64,000 bases of DNA from CAXBCP01 sp963977005 (GCA_963977005.1 CAXBMQ010000005.1:1-64000), one strand, 5' to 3'; positions 6,641 through 16,568 are shown, counted from the first letter of the stretch. Numbers and translations: made by a program. The notes: a model not told the origin generated them from the sequence alone.

Positions 6641-9565
6641 ATGCGCGTGACTGGAAAGTTTCGGTACTTGATGGAACGGTCGCTGACATTGCTGGCGATT
6701 GTCGGGTTAATGTCCGCATCTGTTTCCGTGCATGCGGCGGCAAAATTTGATCAATCGTGGATCAACAAGTTTCCCGGCGGCAAAAACATCAAACTGCAAA
6801 CCGGTGCCGTGTCGACCGGCGCCACGGTGCGTGGCAAGGCAGCGATCGACGGCAAGGTGCTCGAACTTGCCGCGGGTAGTCTGAAGACGGGACATATTGT
6901 GATGTGGCGGGTCCGCGGATTCCGGCTGTCCTCCGTCCATGACCGGCTGGACGTCTTTCCCCTGAACGAAATTGCGATCCCGGACGGGCTGATGGTGCTT
7001 GCCCGCGGCAACATCAAGAACATGAAGGTCGACCAGTTGCCCGGCGAACTCAGGGGCTTTGCCCTGAAAGTGCTGGCGCCCGGAGACTTGCTGTCGTTGA
7101 AGCCGGGACTCAATATCTATGGACGCATCAAACCGGCGGCGCTGCCGAAAAACGTCAGAAGCGCTTTCCATATGTTCGGTGCCGACCGCGCCACGATCCT
7201 GCTCGGCGGCGCGATAGGTAATATCCTGACGAAACCCCGCGCGCCGGTCGTCGATCTTTATGCGCGCCTGCCCGATTTCAGGTTTCCCCATGCGCTCAGA
7301 AACATTCTTGCGGGAAGCCAGAGACCGACATTGTTCATCGGGACGTCTGCTGCGGCGCACGCCGATCCTGTCGATACATCGGCCGATGCGAAGGCCCGCC
7401 CGGGCAGGACGTCGGCAGATTCGAAGGCCGCGCATGGCGGCAAGCCGGCGCAAAAGCCGTCAGGCGGGAAATCCGGATTGGAAAGCGTGCGTTTCGGCAT
7501 AATCGACGATCTGCACATGAAGGTAGGGAAAAGCGACATAGATTTCGCTGCCAAGTTTTTTCTGAAACTTGAACACGGCAATATCGGTGTCGATGTCGCG
7601 CTGATCAAAAACAAGTGGAACAACGCCATGGGGATCAGGCACCTTGATCTCCGCGGTGTCCGGGGCGAGTTGGGCGTCTCCCCGAAGGGGGGCGTTTCAT
7701 TCGGTCTGCGGGGCGGGCTGCTTCTCGACAGGAAGCTGAGCACCCTTGCGATCGCATCAGCCATAAATCCGGCGACGGGCCTTCCGAATCCCGACAATTT
7801 GCTGTTCTACCTGAAAGCGCCCGAAATCAGTCTCAAACAATATATGAAAATCGTCGATATTTTCGTTGGCAGTCTGGCCGGCAGAAGCGAGCTCGCCCGG
7901 AAAGCGGCGAATCCCGGACTGTACAAAATCCTGCAATTGGACAAGCTGCCGGAGGTCGCGCTTCGCGGGCTCAAAAAGGGCGAAGACCTCGAAATTGTCG
8001 TGTCGGGCCAAAATGCGTCGGATCCCGCACTTGGCGTCGGCGGGATGGGTGCCCGCGTCAAAGCGCGGCTGCTGGTCTGGGGCAGCGAACTGGGCAGGGC
8101 CGATGTGACGATCTCAAAATTGGGGTTTGCCATCGCCGGCGAGGCCGACATCAGGAAGATCGGCCCGTTGAAAATGCACGGTACCGGGGTAAAGACGGTG
8201 ATCGACGCAAAGGCAGGACTTACAGGAGCGCCTCATTTCAGGTTGAAGGGGCATGGCAGCCTGCTTGGCGTGAGCAACGCGGTGGATATCGAGCTGTCGT
8301 CCAGGCGCATACGTCTCGCCGAAAAAATGGATCTGGCCGGCCTCGGCGAAGGATCCCTCGTTGCCGAGACGACGGGTCGAAACCTTGCATCGGTCAGGGC
8401 TTTCAAGATTACCGGACGGATCGAACAGGACCTGGCCGCGAAGGGGGCGGAGTATGTCGTCGACGGGATCAGAGCAGCCTACCATGACGTCAGCGAGCAG
8501 GCCGTGAAGGCGATCTCGCAGCGGATCAAAAAGAGTTCGAAATTTTTCGATCTCAAGCGGGTGGAACTTTCCGGTACTGCCAGCCTGCGGCATCGGGATT
8601 CGCTCCGCATGTCTGCCGTCGCGACCGTGGCCGGCCGCGAGGAGCGCGTCTCGGCCCAGATTCGGAGCATCGATAAGACGCAGGTCGCGCACGCATTGTC
8701 GGGAATATTCCGGGAATTCGGGCGTCAGCTCTTCGCTTTCAAAATGCCGGGCTTCGACAAGGACATCGTCCGCAAGCGCAGCGACGAATTGTACTTCTAC
8801 GAAGGCAAAGACTGTACGCAGGAAATCGTCGGCACGGCGGCCTATGATTTTGGCGGCGGTAAACTGCGGGTCGTACGCGCCGACAAGGTGAAGTGGTTTC
8901 AGAACGACGAGGCCCGTTCGCTCCTGGTCCGTAAACCCCGGAAAGGGGCGTCAATCGTCCTCTATGACAGCTCATCCGGCAGCGTGACCGACGACCTGAC
9001 CGTCATCTTGATTCTGAAAGACAGTGGAAAAGGTTTCTGCATTGGCGGTTTTGAGAAGTCGCGGACGGCCGGGAACGGCGTCTGGCAGATGACGCACCTG
9101 CACCGCAACGGGCTGGACGGAAAGGTTTCGCGGATCGTTGTCTCGCCGAAACCCCGTCATTCGGCGTTTCCGCCCGATATCATATTTTACGAGGGCAAAA
9201 ACTGCGCGCAGTCCGTAAAGGGCCATGCACGATCCGACAAAAAGGCCCACTATAACTGCAAGAAATCGACACATTGCGTCGAGGACGAGATCAAGTCCGC
9301 GAAGCTGATGCGGTGGGGCGCGTCTTGGGTCAGGGGAAGGACATATTCGTTCCACGTTTATGACGACCCGGACGGGAAAAACGGCGATGACTGGGCAAAA
9401 GTCATCGTCACGCCGTCGAAGATTGCCGGCGGGTCCGATTGCGTCGGCTCTTTCGAGGGCAGCCGGACGAAGGCCTCTTTCAAGGTCGAATACCACAAAC
9501 CGACGAAGGCCCTGAAGGTTAAGGGCCTGGACGGCAAGGTGTCGCGTATATCGGTGACCCCGTAG
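6641..9565 (+). CDS. large secreted protein of unknown function with duplicated C-terminal domain
   Basis: I do not recognise the family. The 974-residue product begins with a signal peptide (hydrophobic LTLLAIVGLMSASVSVHA, cleavage near residue 32), so it is exported. The ATG at 6641 has GGGGAGG 8 bases upstream. A low-complexity linker rich in Ala/Asp/Ser/Lys lies around residues 240-285. The body is rich in Gly, Lys and alternating hydrophobics, suggesting extended beta structure. Residues 716-836 and 846-974 are two copies of one domain, each starting YEGK(D/N)C and ending DGKVSRI. A single conserved Cys pair per copy could form a disulfide. The gene stands alone between opposite-strand neighbours. 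Its lysine-rich composition differs from the surrounding enzymes. Confidence 0.8.
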   Translation: MRVTGKFRYLMERSLTLLAIVGLMSASVSVHAAAKFDQSWINKFPGGKNIKLQTGAVSTGATVRGKAAIDGKVLELAAGSLKTGHIVMWRVRGFRLSSVHDRLDVFPLNEIAIPDGLMVLARGNIKNMKVDQLPGELRGFALKVLAPGDLLSLKPGLNIYGRIKPAALPKNVRSAFHMFGADRATILLGGAIGNILTKPRAPVVDLYARLPDFRFPHALRNILAGSQRPTLFIGTSAAAHADPVDTSADAKARPGRTSADSKAAHGGKPAQKPSGGKSGLESVRFGIIDDLHMKVGKSDIDFAAKFFLKLEHGNIGVDVALIKNKWNNAMGIRHLDLRGVRGELGVSPKGGVSFGLRGGLLLDRKLSTLAIASAINPATGLPNPDNLLFYLKAPEISLKQYMKIVDIFVGSLAGRSELARKAANPGLYKILQLDKLPEVALRGLKKGEDLEIVVSGQNASDPALGVGGMGARVKARLLVWGSELGRADVTISKLGFAIAGEADIRKIGPLKMHGTGVKTVIDAKAGLTGAPHFRLKGHGSLLGVSNAVDIELSSRRIRLAEKMDLAGLGEGSLVAETTGRNLASVRAFKITGRIEQDLAAKGAEYVVDGIRAAYHDVSEQAVKAISQRIKKSSKFFDLKRVELSGTASLRHRDSLRMSAVATVAGREERVSAQIRSIDKTQVAHALSGIFREFGRQLFAFKMPGFDKDIVRKRSDELYFYEGKDCTQEIVGTAAYDFGGGKLRVVRADKVKWFQNDEARSLLVRKPRKGASIVLYDSSSGSVTDDLTVILILKDSGKGFCIGGFEKSRTAGNGVWQMTHLHRNGLDGKVSRIVVSPKPRHSAFPPDIIFYEGKNCAQSVKGHARSDKKAHYNCKKSTHCVEDEIKSAKLMRWGASWVRGRTYSFHVYDDPDGKNGDDWAKVIVTPSKIAGGSDCVGSFEGSRTKASFKVEYHKPTKALKVKGLDGKVSRISVTP
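8786..9148 (+). repeat. C-terminal domain copy 1 of the secreted protein
   Basis: This coding segment (residues 716-836 of the protein starting at 6641) shares an ordered motif series with the next copy: YEGKDC, an LRVVRADKVKW strand, a VLYD strand, FCIGGFEKSRT and DGKVSRIVVSP. The copies are clearly diverged, so the duplication is old. Confidence 0.75.
9176..9562 (+). repeat. C-terminal domain copy 2 of the secreted protein
   Basis: Residues 846-974 repeat the series seen in copy 1: YEGKNC, an IKSAKLMRW strand, HVYDDPDG, DCVGSFEGSRT and DGKVSRISVTP. This copy has an extra cysteine-containing insertion (NCKKSTHC) that is absent from copy 1. Confidence 0.75.
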
Positions 9566-9584
9566 GAAACATCGGGCTGGCAGC

Positions 9585-10544
9585 CTAGACCGGGATACGT
9601 GCCCCGTCCGTGCGTGACGATTTCAGCATCGCTTCCAGCGCCGCGACGCCATTGACGGCGTCCTCCGGCGGGACCGGCCACGTGGCGTCGCCCCGGGCCG
9701 CGGCGGCAAAGGTTTCAAGCTCGACGCGGCACATGTCGACCGCGTCGAAATCCTCGACCACCAGATCGCCGCCGGCCGGCTGAAATTCCAAGCGGTTGGT
9801 GCCGCGCATTTCCGCCCAGCCCTTTTCGCCGTATACATGAAGGCGGTTGTAGTTCGGCGCCACGCCAATGGCCGTCAGGGTGCCGGACTGACCGTCGGCA
9901 AAGCGCAACGTGACGGACGCCGTATCGGAAAAGTCATGGGGGACGACCTGGGTCGTTGCATCCACCGACAAAGCCGATACCGGGCCCATCAGTTCGATCA
10001 TCATGTACATCATGTGATCGGCAAGACTGCCGGGCGGGTTGGTTTCGGGATCGGCCTTCCACGCATCGGCGTCGAAGGTCAGCATCCGGTCGGCGGCGAA
10101 ATCGCCCGATGCATGGAAAATACGGCCGAGATCGCCGGCGGCGACCCGTTTCCGCAGTCCGTCGAAAGCCGGCGCGAAACAGCGGTCGTAGCCCATAGCA
10201 GCCAGTACGCCCTTGTCTGCCGCCTTGGCACAAAGCGCTTCGGCGTCTGCCGGTGTCGTCGCGATGGGTTTGATCACCAGGACCGGCTTTCCGGCTTCCA
10301 CCGCGGCCATTGCGTCCGATGCGTGATAACCGGCATGACCGGCGACGACGATCGCGTCGACATCACCGTAAATATCGGCAGCGTCTGCGCTGACCCGAAT
10401 GTTCCGCTCGGCGGCGAAGTCGGCGACCTTGGACGGCGTCCGGGTTGCTGCCGCGGTGAATTGTACGATTTCGCTTTTATCATGAACGGCGTTTACGAGG
10501 CGTTTGCCCCAGGCACCGAGGCCGACAATGCCAAGCTTGTACAC
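9585..10544 (-). CDS. Gfo/Idh/MocA family NAD(P)-dependent oxidoreductase
   Basis: A 319-residue dehydrogenase with a Rossmann fold (GIVGLGAWGKR, residues 5-15) and the C-terminal alpha/beta domain of the family. The usual EKP motif reads IKP here (VLVIKPIATT), losing the glutamate but keeping the lysine; a candidate catalytic His is in LADHMMYM. I chose the GTG at 10544 because AGAAGGA lies upstream and the longer frame adds a basic, unrelated N-terminus. Members oxidise or reduce sugars, inositols or related polyols; the substrate is not readable. It stands alone, divergent from glyQ. Confidence 0.85.
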   Translation of the reverse strand: MYKLGIVGLGAWGKRLVNAVHDKSEIVQFTAAATRTPSKVADFAAERNIRVSADAADIYGDVDAIVVAGHAGYHASDAMAAVEAGKPVLVIKPIATTPADAEALCAKAADKGVLAAMGYDRCFAPAFDGLRKRVAAGDLGRIFHASGDFAADRMLTFDADAWKADPETNPPGSLADHMMYMMIELMGPVSALSVDATTQVVPHDFSDTASVTLRFADGQSGTLTAIGVAPNYNRLHVYGEKGWAEMRGTNRLEFQPAGGDLVVEDFDAVDMCRVELETFAAAARGDATWPVPPEDAVNGVAALEAMLKSSRTDGARIPV

Positions 10545-10748
10545 GGCGTATATTCCTTCTTTGTGTGACCGGATCCAAAACTCCGGCCCGTTACGACGGG
10601 TTTTCTGTTTCCGTGTCATGGATACTGGTCCAGACCCGATCAGCATAACAATTAACCATGTGGAAGCGAGTCGTCTCCCCCGTTGACTCTCCCGGCGCGC
10701 GCCCCGTATTTTGCGGCGCAACATCACTTCGGAACAGAGTACCCCCGC

Positions 10749-11636
10749 ATGTCGCAGACAGACGCTGTCGACACGTCCTTCCAGTCGCTCATTCTAAAGC
10801 TGCACGCCTACTGGGCGCGGCAGGGATGCGTGATACTGCAGCCCTACGATATGGAAGTCGGCGCCGGTACGTTTCACCCGGCGACGACGCTGCGCGCGCT
10901 GGGGCCGGACCCGTGGAAAGCCGCCTATGTGCAACCGTCGCGGCGACCGACCGACGGGCGGTACGGTGAGAATCCCAACCGTTTGCAGCACTATTACCAG
11001 TATCAGGCGATTCTGAAGCCTTCTCCGGCGAATGCGCAGGACCTGTACCTGGACAGCTTGCGCGAACTCGGGATCGATCCGGACTACCACGACATCCGTT
11101 TCGTCGAGGACGACTGGGAAAGCCCGACTCTGGGGGCGGCCGGTCTGGGGTGGGAAGTCTGGTGCGACGGCATGGAAGTCACCCAGTTCACCTATTTCCA
11201 GCAGGTCGGCGGTATCGAATGCGATCCGGTTGCGGTCGAACTGACCTACGGGCTGGAACGCCTAGCGATGTATATCCAGGGGGTCGAGAACGTCTACGAT
11301 CTCGACTTCAACGGGGCGGGCGTGAGCTATGGCGATGTCTTCCTGCGCGCCGAAAAGGAATTCTCGGCCTATAATTTCGAACATGCCGATACCGACCTGC
11401 TGTTCCAGCAATTCGCCTTCGCCGAACAGGAATGCCATGCGCTGCTGGCAAAGGGACTGGCCCTGCCGGCCTATGACCAGTGCATCAAGGCCAGCCACGT
11501 GTTCAACCTGCTCGATGCGCGCAGCGTGATCAGCGTGACCGAACGTGCATCCTATATCGGGCGCGTCCGCGCGCTGGCCAAGGGAAGCTGCGAAGCCTGG
11601 ATCGGCGCCGATACCAATGCCGAGGCGGCGGAATAG
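10749..11636 (+). CDS. glyQ: glycyl-tRNA synthetase alpha subunit
   Basis: A 295-residue catalytic subunit of the bacterial heterotetrameric glycyl-tRNA synthetase. The very conserved stretch from FQSLILKLHAYWARQGC through LQPYDMEVGAGTFHP to NRLQHYYQYQ is present, followed by GWEVWCDGMEVTQFTYFQQ and ELTYGLERLAMY. The ATG at 10749 gives the usual length; an in-frame extension to 10683 adds non-conserved residues. glyS starts 2 bp after the stop, and ppdK follows. Confidence 0.97.
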   Translation: MSQTDAVDTSFQSLILKLHAYWARQGCVILQPYDMEVGAGTFHPATTLRALGPDPWKAAYVQPSRRPTDGRYGENPNRLQHYYQYQAILKPSPANAQDLYLDSLRELGIDPDYHDIRFVEDDWESPTLGAAGLGWEVWCDGMEVTQFTYFQQVGGIECDPVAVELTYGLERLAMYIQGVENVYDLDFNGAGVSYGDVFLRAEKEFSAYNFEHADTDLLFQQFAFAEQECHALLAKGLALPAYDQCIKASHVFNLLDARSVISVTERASYIGRVRALAKGSCEAWIGADTNAEAAE

Positions 11637-11638
11637 TC

Positions 11639-13738
11639 ATGCCCGAACTTCTGCTCGAACTTTTCTCGGAAGAAATTCCCGCCCGGATGCAGGCCCGCGC
11701 CGCAGACGACCTGAAGCGTCTGGTGACGGCGGGATTGAAAGACGCCGGGCTCGACCATGGCGATGCCCGTGCTTACGTCACGCCGCGTCGCCTGGCGCTG
11801 GTCGTCGAAGACCTGCCGGAAAAACAGCCCGACCTGCGTGAGGAAAAACGCGGTCCGAAAGTCGATGCGCCGGAAAAGGCCATCGAAGGCTTTCTCAAAG
11901 CCAACGGGCTTGCGCGCGAAGAGTGCGAGGAACGGACGCTCGACAAGGGCACGTTCCTGTTTGCGGTCGTCGAGAAGACCGGCGCCGAGACCCGGGACGT
12001 TCTGCCGGGTGTTCTGGAAAAGGCCATCGGCGACCTTCCCTGGCCCAAATCGATGCGCTGGGGCGATGGCGACATGCGCTGGGTGCGCTCGCTCGAGCGC
12101 GTGCTGTGCCTGTTCGGAAGCGATGTTCTGTCGCTGAACCTGCGCAACGACATCCCCTGCGGACGGACCACATCCGGTCATCGTTTCCTCGCGCCCAAGC
12201 CGTTCGATGTCGACGGGTTCGACGATTATGTGAACAAGCTGCGCCATGCTTTCGTCGTGCTCGACCGGGAAGACCGCAAGGCGCATATCGCCGAACATGC
12301 CGAGGCCGCGGCGAAGGCCGAAGGCCTTTCGCTGCGGGACGACCCGGGCCTGCTGGACGAGGTGACAGGGCTGGTGGAATGGCCGGTCGTGATGACCGGA
12401 AAAATCGACGACGACTTCATGGACGTGCCCGACGAGGTGCTGATCACCTCGATGCGGGCCCATCAGAAGTATTTCTCGCTGCTCAATGCCGATGGCAGTC
12501 TGGCACCGCGTTTCGTGGTCGTCGCCAACACCGAAACCAAGGATGACGGCGCGGCGATCGTCGCGGGGAACGAACGGGTCCTGCGGGCGCGCCTGTCGGA
12601 TGCCAAGTTTTTCTGGGACCAGGACCGGAAGAAGCCGCTCGAAAGCTGCGTACAGAACCTTGCCGACAGCGTGTTTCACGCAAAGCTCGGCACGATGGCG
12701 CAGAAGGTCGAACGCATCACGGCGCTTGCCGGCGAACTGGCGCCGTTTATTCCGGACTGCGATTCCGGGCAGGCGATGCGTGCCGCGCGTCTTGCCAAGG
12801 CCGACCTCGTCACCGAGATGGTCTACGAGTTTCCTGAACTGCAGGGTACCATGGGGCGGTACTACGCCCTGAATGACGGCGAGGATGCACAGATCGCAGA
12901 CGCCATCGCCGAACATTATTCTCCCGCCGGACCCAACGATGCCTGTCCGACAGCACCGGCCTCGGTCGCGGTGGCGCTGGCCGACAAGCTGGATACGCTG
13001 GTCGGGTTCTTCGCGGTCGACGAAAAACCGACCGGGTCGCGCGATCCCTATGCACTGCGCCGTGCCGCCCTAGGCATTATCCGGCTGGTTCTTGAAAACG
13101 GGCTCCGGTTGCCGTTGCGTGAAGCCCTGATGAAGGCCTATTGGGGTTACAACGAAACGGTGCCCGATTTCGAACAAAGGCTCGACGGCGGCCACAAACC
13201 GAAAATTATCGAGCGCGAACTTCTCGACTTCTTTGCGGACCGGCTCAAGGTCCATCTGCGCGAACGTGGCGTGCGCCACGATCATGTCGAAGCGGTTTTT
13301 GCGCTCGGCAATGAAGACGACCTGGTGCGGCTGATCGCGCGGGTCGATGCGCTGTCCGGGTTTCTCGCCAGCGACGACGGCGAGAACCTTGTCGCTGCCT
13401 ATAAGCGCGCCTCCAACATCGTCGCGATCGAGGAAAAGAAGGACGGCGCATCGTTCGATGGCGATATCGCTGTCGAAAAACTGGCCCAGGACGAAGAGCG
13501 CGCGCTTGTCGAAGGGCTGAGTGCGTCTGCGGAGCGTGCGAACACGGCCATCGGTGCCGAGAAGTACGTCGAAGCCATGGAAGCCATGTCTACCCTGCGT
13601 GCGCCGGTCGATCTGTTTTTCGACAAGGTGACCGTCAATGCCGACGATACCGATATCCGCGCCAACCGACTGCGGCTTTTGTCGCAGTTTCGCTCCACCC
13701 TCGGCCGGATTGCCGATTTTTCCCGTATTGAGAGTTAA
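11639..13738 (+). CDS. glyS: glycyl-tRNA synthetase beta subunit
   Basis: A 699-residue beta subunit, which binds tRNA and completes the alpha2beta2 enzyme. The N-terminus MPELLLELFSEEIPARMQ and the block HQKYFSL, the SDAKFFWDQD region and the DALR-type anticodon domain at the C-terminus (DKVTVNADDTDIRANRLRLL) are characteristic. It begins 2 bp after the glyQ stop, so the subunits are translationally coupled. ppdK starts 3 bp after it. Confidence 0.97.
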   Translation: MPELLLELFSEEIPARMQARAADDLKRLVTAGLKDAGLDHGDARAYVTPRRLALVVEDLPEKQPDLREEKRGPKVDAPEKAIEGFLKANGLAREECEERTLDKGTFLFAVVEKTGAETRDVLPGVLEKAIGDLPWPKSMRWGDGDMRWVRSLERVLCLFGSDVLSLNLRNDIPCGRTTSGHRFLAPKPFDVDGFDDYVNKLRHAFVVLDREDRKAHIAEHAEAAAKAEGLSLRDDPGLLDEVTGLVEWPVVMTGKIDDDFMDVPDEVLITSMRAHQKYFSLLNADGSLAPRFVVVANTETKDDGAAIVAGNERVLRARLSDAKFFWDQDRKKPLESCVQNLADSVFHAKLGTMAQKVERITALAGELAPFIPDCDSGQAMRAARLAKADLVTEMVYEFPELQGTMGRYYALNDGEDAQIADAIAEHYSPAGPNDACPTAPASVAVALADKLDTLVGFFAVDEKPTGSRDPYALRRAALGIIRLVLENGLRLPLREALMKAYWGYNETVPDFEQRLDGGHKPKIIERELLDFFADRLKVHLRERGVRHDHVEAVFALGNEDDLVRLIARVDALSGFLASDDGENLVAAYKRASNIVAIEEKKDGASFDGDIAVEKLAQDEERALVEGLSASAERANTAIGAEKYVEAMEAMSTLRAPVDLFFDKVTVNADDTDIRANRLRLLSQFRSTLGRIADFSRIES

Positions 13739-13741
13739 GTC

Positions 13742-16420
13742 ATGACCGACACGCAATGGGTTTATCGCTTTGGCGGCGGCAGTGCCGAGGGCGACGCCAG
13801 CAAAAAAAACCTGCTCGGCGGCAAGGGCGCCAACCTGGCTGAAATGTCATCGCTTGGGCTGCCCGTACCGCCCGGGTTCACGATCTCCACGGCGTTGTGC
13901 ACAGCCTATTACGACAACGATGAGAATTACCCGGCCGAACTTTCGGGTCAGGTCGACGCGGCGCTTTCGTTTATCGAGGAAACCGTCGGCGCCAAGTTCG
14001 GTGACACGGATAACCCGCTTCTGGTCTCGGTGCGTTCCGGCGCGCGGGTCTCGATGCCGGGGATGATGGACACGGTGCTCAACCTCGGGCTCAACGATGT
14101 TACCGTCGAGGGGCTGGCCAAAAAGAGCGGCGATGGCCGCTTTGCGTGGGATTCGTACCGCCGGTTTATCCAGATGTACGGCGATGTGGTCCTGGGCGTC
14201 GATCACGATAATTTCGAGGAAATCATCGACACCCAGAAGATGATGGGCGGCTTTGCGCTCGATACCGATCTCGGTGCCGAGGACTGGAAAGCGGTTGCCA
14301 AGGGCTTCCTCGAGCGTGTCGAGGACGAGACCGGCAAGCCGTTTCCGCAGGATCCGCGCGACCAGCTCTGGGGCGCCATCACGGCAGTCTTCGGCAGCTG
14401 GCAGAACGACCGCGCAAACACCTACCGGCGGCTGCACGGCATTTCGGACAGCTGGGGCACGGCGGTCAACGTACAGGCGATGGTGTTCGGCAATATGGGC
14501 GAGGACTGCGCGACCGGCGTGGCCTTCACGCGCGACCCGTCGACGGGCGAAAACATGTTTTACGGCGAATACCTCGTCAACGCGCAGGGCGAGGACGTCG
14601 TCGCCGGGATCCGTACGCCGCAGCACCTGACCATTGCCGGCAAGGATGGCCAGGGGTCGGACCTGCCGGCCATGGAAGAGGTGATGCCCGAGGTTTTCGG
14701 CCAGCTCGACGAGGTCCGTCTCAACCTCGAAAAGCACTACCGCGACATGCAGGATATCGAATTCACGGTCCAGCAGAACAAGCTGTGGATGCTGCAGACC
14801 CGGTCCGGCAAGCGCACCGCGAAGGCGGCGCTCAAAATTGCCTGCGATATGGTCGCCGAGGGTCTGATTTCGAAGGAAGAAGCGGTTGCCCGTGTCGATC
14901 CGGAATCGCTCGACCAGCTGCTGCACCCGACGCTCGACCCCAAGGCGACGCGCGATCTGCTGACCCGGGGCCTGCCGGCATCGCCCGGCGCGGCATCAGG
15001 CAAGGTCGTGTTTTCCGCTGACGCGGCCGAAACGATGGCGGCGGCCGGCGAAGCCGTCATCCTGGTCCGTATCGAGACCAGCCCCGAAGACATACACGGC
15101 ATGCATGCCGCCCGCGGGATTCTCACCAGCCGTGGCGGCATGACCAGCCACGCGGCCGTCGTTGCCCGCGGCATGGGGCGACCCTGCGTTTCCGGCGCCG
15201 GCGACCTGCGGATCGATTACGCGACCCAGAAGATGACCGTGCTGGGGCGCGAAATTGCGGCCGGCGACATCATGACCATCGACGGCGCATCGGGCGAAGT
15301 GATGGCCGGCGAAGTGCCGACATTGCAGCCCGAACTGTCCGGCGATTTCGGCACGCTGATGCAATGGGTCGATGAAATCCGCGAGATGAAGGTGCGCACG
15401 AATGCGGAAACCCCGCTGGATGCCAAGACAGCGCTCGATTTCGGGGCCGAAGGAATCGGCCTGTGCAGGACCGAGCATATGTTCTTCGACGCCGAACGGA
15501 TCGTTGCCGTGCGCGAGATGATCCTCGCCGGCGACGAGGCCGGGCGCCGCGCCGCGCTTGAGAAGATCCTGCCGATGCAGCGCCAGGATTTTATCGAGCT
15601 GTTCGAAATCATGGCCGGCAAGCCTGTGACCATCCGCCTGCTCGATCCGCCGCTGCATGAATTTCTGCCGCACACGCCGGAAGAAATGCAGCAGGTTGCG
15701 GAGGCATCCGGCGTATCTGTCGAGGATCTGCGAATCCGGGCCGGCGAACTGGCGGAGGTAAACCCGATGCTGGGCCATCGCGGCTGCCGCCTTGGCGTTT
15801 CCTATCCCGAAATTTCAGAGATGCAGGCGCGCGCCATCTTCGAGGCCGCTATCGAGGTCTCGAAGACCGCTGCCGCACCGGTCGAACCCGAAGTGATGAT
15901 CCCGCTGGTATCGGACAGGATGGAATTCGACATGCTGCGCGACCGCATCGATGCAGTTGCCGCCCAGGTGTTTGCCGAAGCCGGCAGTTCGGTGCCCTAT
16001 CTGGTCGGCACCATGATCGAATTGCCGCGCGCAGCGCTGCGCGCCGGCGATATTGCAGAAGGTGCGGAATTCTTTTCCTTCGGTACCAACGATCTGACCC
16101 AGACGACATTCGGCCTGTCGCGCGATGACACGGCGGGACTGCTCAAGGAATATGCCCGTCGCGGTATTTTCGAGACCGACCCGTTCGTCTCGATCGATGT
16201 CGACGGGGTCGGCGAACTGGTGAAAATCGCGGCGGAGCGCGGCCGGGCGACGCGCCCCGATATCAAGCTCGGTATCTGCGGCGAACACGGCGGCGATCCG
16301 GCATCCGTGCATTTCTGCGCCGAAATCGGTCTCGACTACGTCTCGTGCTCGCCCTATCGCGTGCCGATTGCCCGTCTCGCGGCGGCACAGGCGGCGCTGG
16401 CGGCGAAGGGGCGGGGCTAG
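13742..16420 (+). CDS. ppdK: pyruvate, phosphate dikinase
   Basis: An 892-residue enzyme interconverting pyruvate, ATP and phosphate with phosphoenolpyruvate, AMP and diphosphate. Order: ATP-grasp domain (GGKGANLAEM at the start), phosphohistidine swivel domain with catalytic His470 in RGGMTSHAAV, then the PEP/pyruvate TIM barrel (GIGLCRTEHMFF, MIPLVSDRMEF, FFSFGTNDLTQTTFG, GICGEHGGDP). The length is normal. It follows glyQS by 3 bp, a common alphaproteobacterial gene order. Confidence 0.97.
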   Translation: MTDTQWVYRFGGGSAEGDASKKNLLGGKGANLAEMSSLGLPVPPGFTISTALCTAYYDNDENYPAELSGQVDAALSFIEETVGAKFGDTDNPLLVSVRSGARVSMPGMMDTVLNLGLNDVTVEGLAKKSGDGRFAWDSYRRFIQMYGDVVLGVDHDNFEEIIDTQKMMGGFALDTDLGAEDWKAVAKGFLERVEDETGKPFPQDPRDQLWGAITAVFGSWQNDRANTYRRLHGISDSWGTAVNVQAMVFGNMGEDCATGVAFTRDPSTGENMFYGEYLVNAQGEDVVAGIRTPQHLTIAGKDGQGSDLPAMEEVMPEVFGQLDEVRLNLEKHYRDMQDIEFTVQQNKLWMLQTRSGKRTAKAALKIACDMVAEGLISKEEAVARVDPESLDQLLHPTLDPKATRDLLTRGLPASPGAASGKVVFSADAAETMAAAGEAVILVRIETSPEDIHGMHAARGILTSRGGMTSHAAVVARGMGRPCVSGAGDLRIDYATQKMTVLGREIAAGDIMTIDGASGEVMAGEVPTLQPELSGDFGTLMQWVDEIREMKVRTNAETPLDAKTALDFGAEGIGLCRTEHMFFDAERIVAVREMILAGDEAGRRAALEKILPMQRQDFIELFEIMAGKPVTIRLLDPPLHEFLPHTPEEMQQVAEASGVSVEDLRIRAGELAEVNPMLGHRGCRLGVSYPEISEMQARAIFEAAIEVSKTAAAPVEPEVMIPLVSDRMEFDMLRDRIDAVAAQVFAEAGSSVPYLVGTMIELPRAALRAGDIAEGAEFFSFGTNDLTQTTFGLSRDDTAGLLKEYARRGIFETDPFVSIDVDGVGELVKIAAERGRATRPDIKLGICGEHGGDPASVHFCAEIGLDYVSCSPYRVPIARLAAAQAALAAKGRG

Positions 16421-16520
16421 AACCCGTGTCTCTGCGCCGTTTTTTATCGTGGGTGGAAGCTATCTCCCGACGGTGTAGCCCCGGCGAACCGTTATTCCGG
16501 CAGGTGTCTTGTGTATGAGG

Positions 16521-16556
16521 CCGGGCTCTGTGGCCCGGATCCAGAAACGCCGGGGA
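16521..16556. repeat. palindromic intergenic repeat remnant
   Basis: The hairpin CCGGGC-TCTGTG-GCCCGG (16521-16538) is followed by GATCCAGAAACGCCGGGG, which resembles the interior of the longer repeat at 59360-59437 (CCGGGATCCAGA...). It lies in the 148-bp convergent gap between ppdK and ygfZ and may help end transcription from both sides. Confidence 0.45.
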
Positions 16557-16568
16557 AAATTATAAGCC

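Noticed and set aside
11552..12916. A 454-codon minus-strand frame opposite glyS
   Set aside because: No motifs, and glyS is unambiguous on the plus strand.
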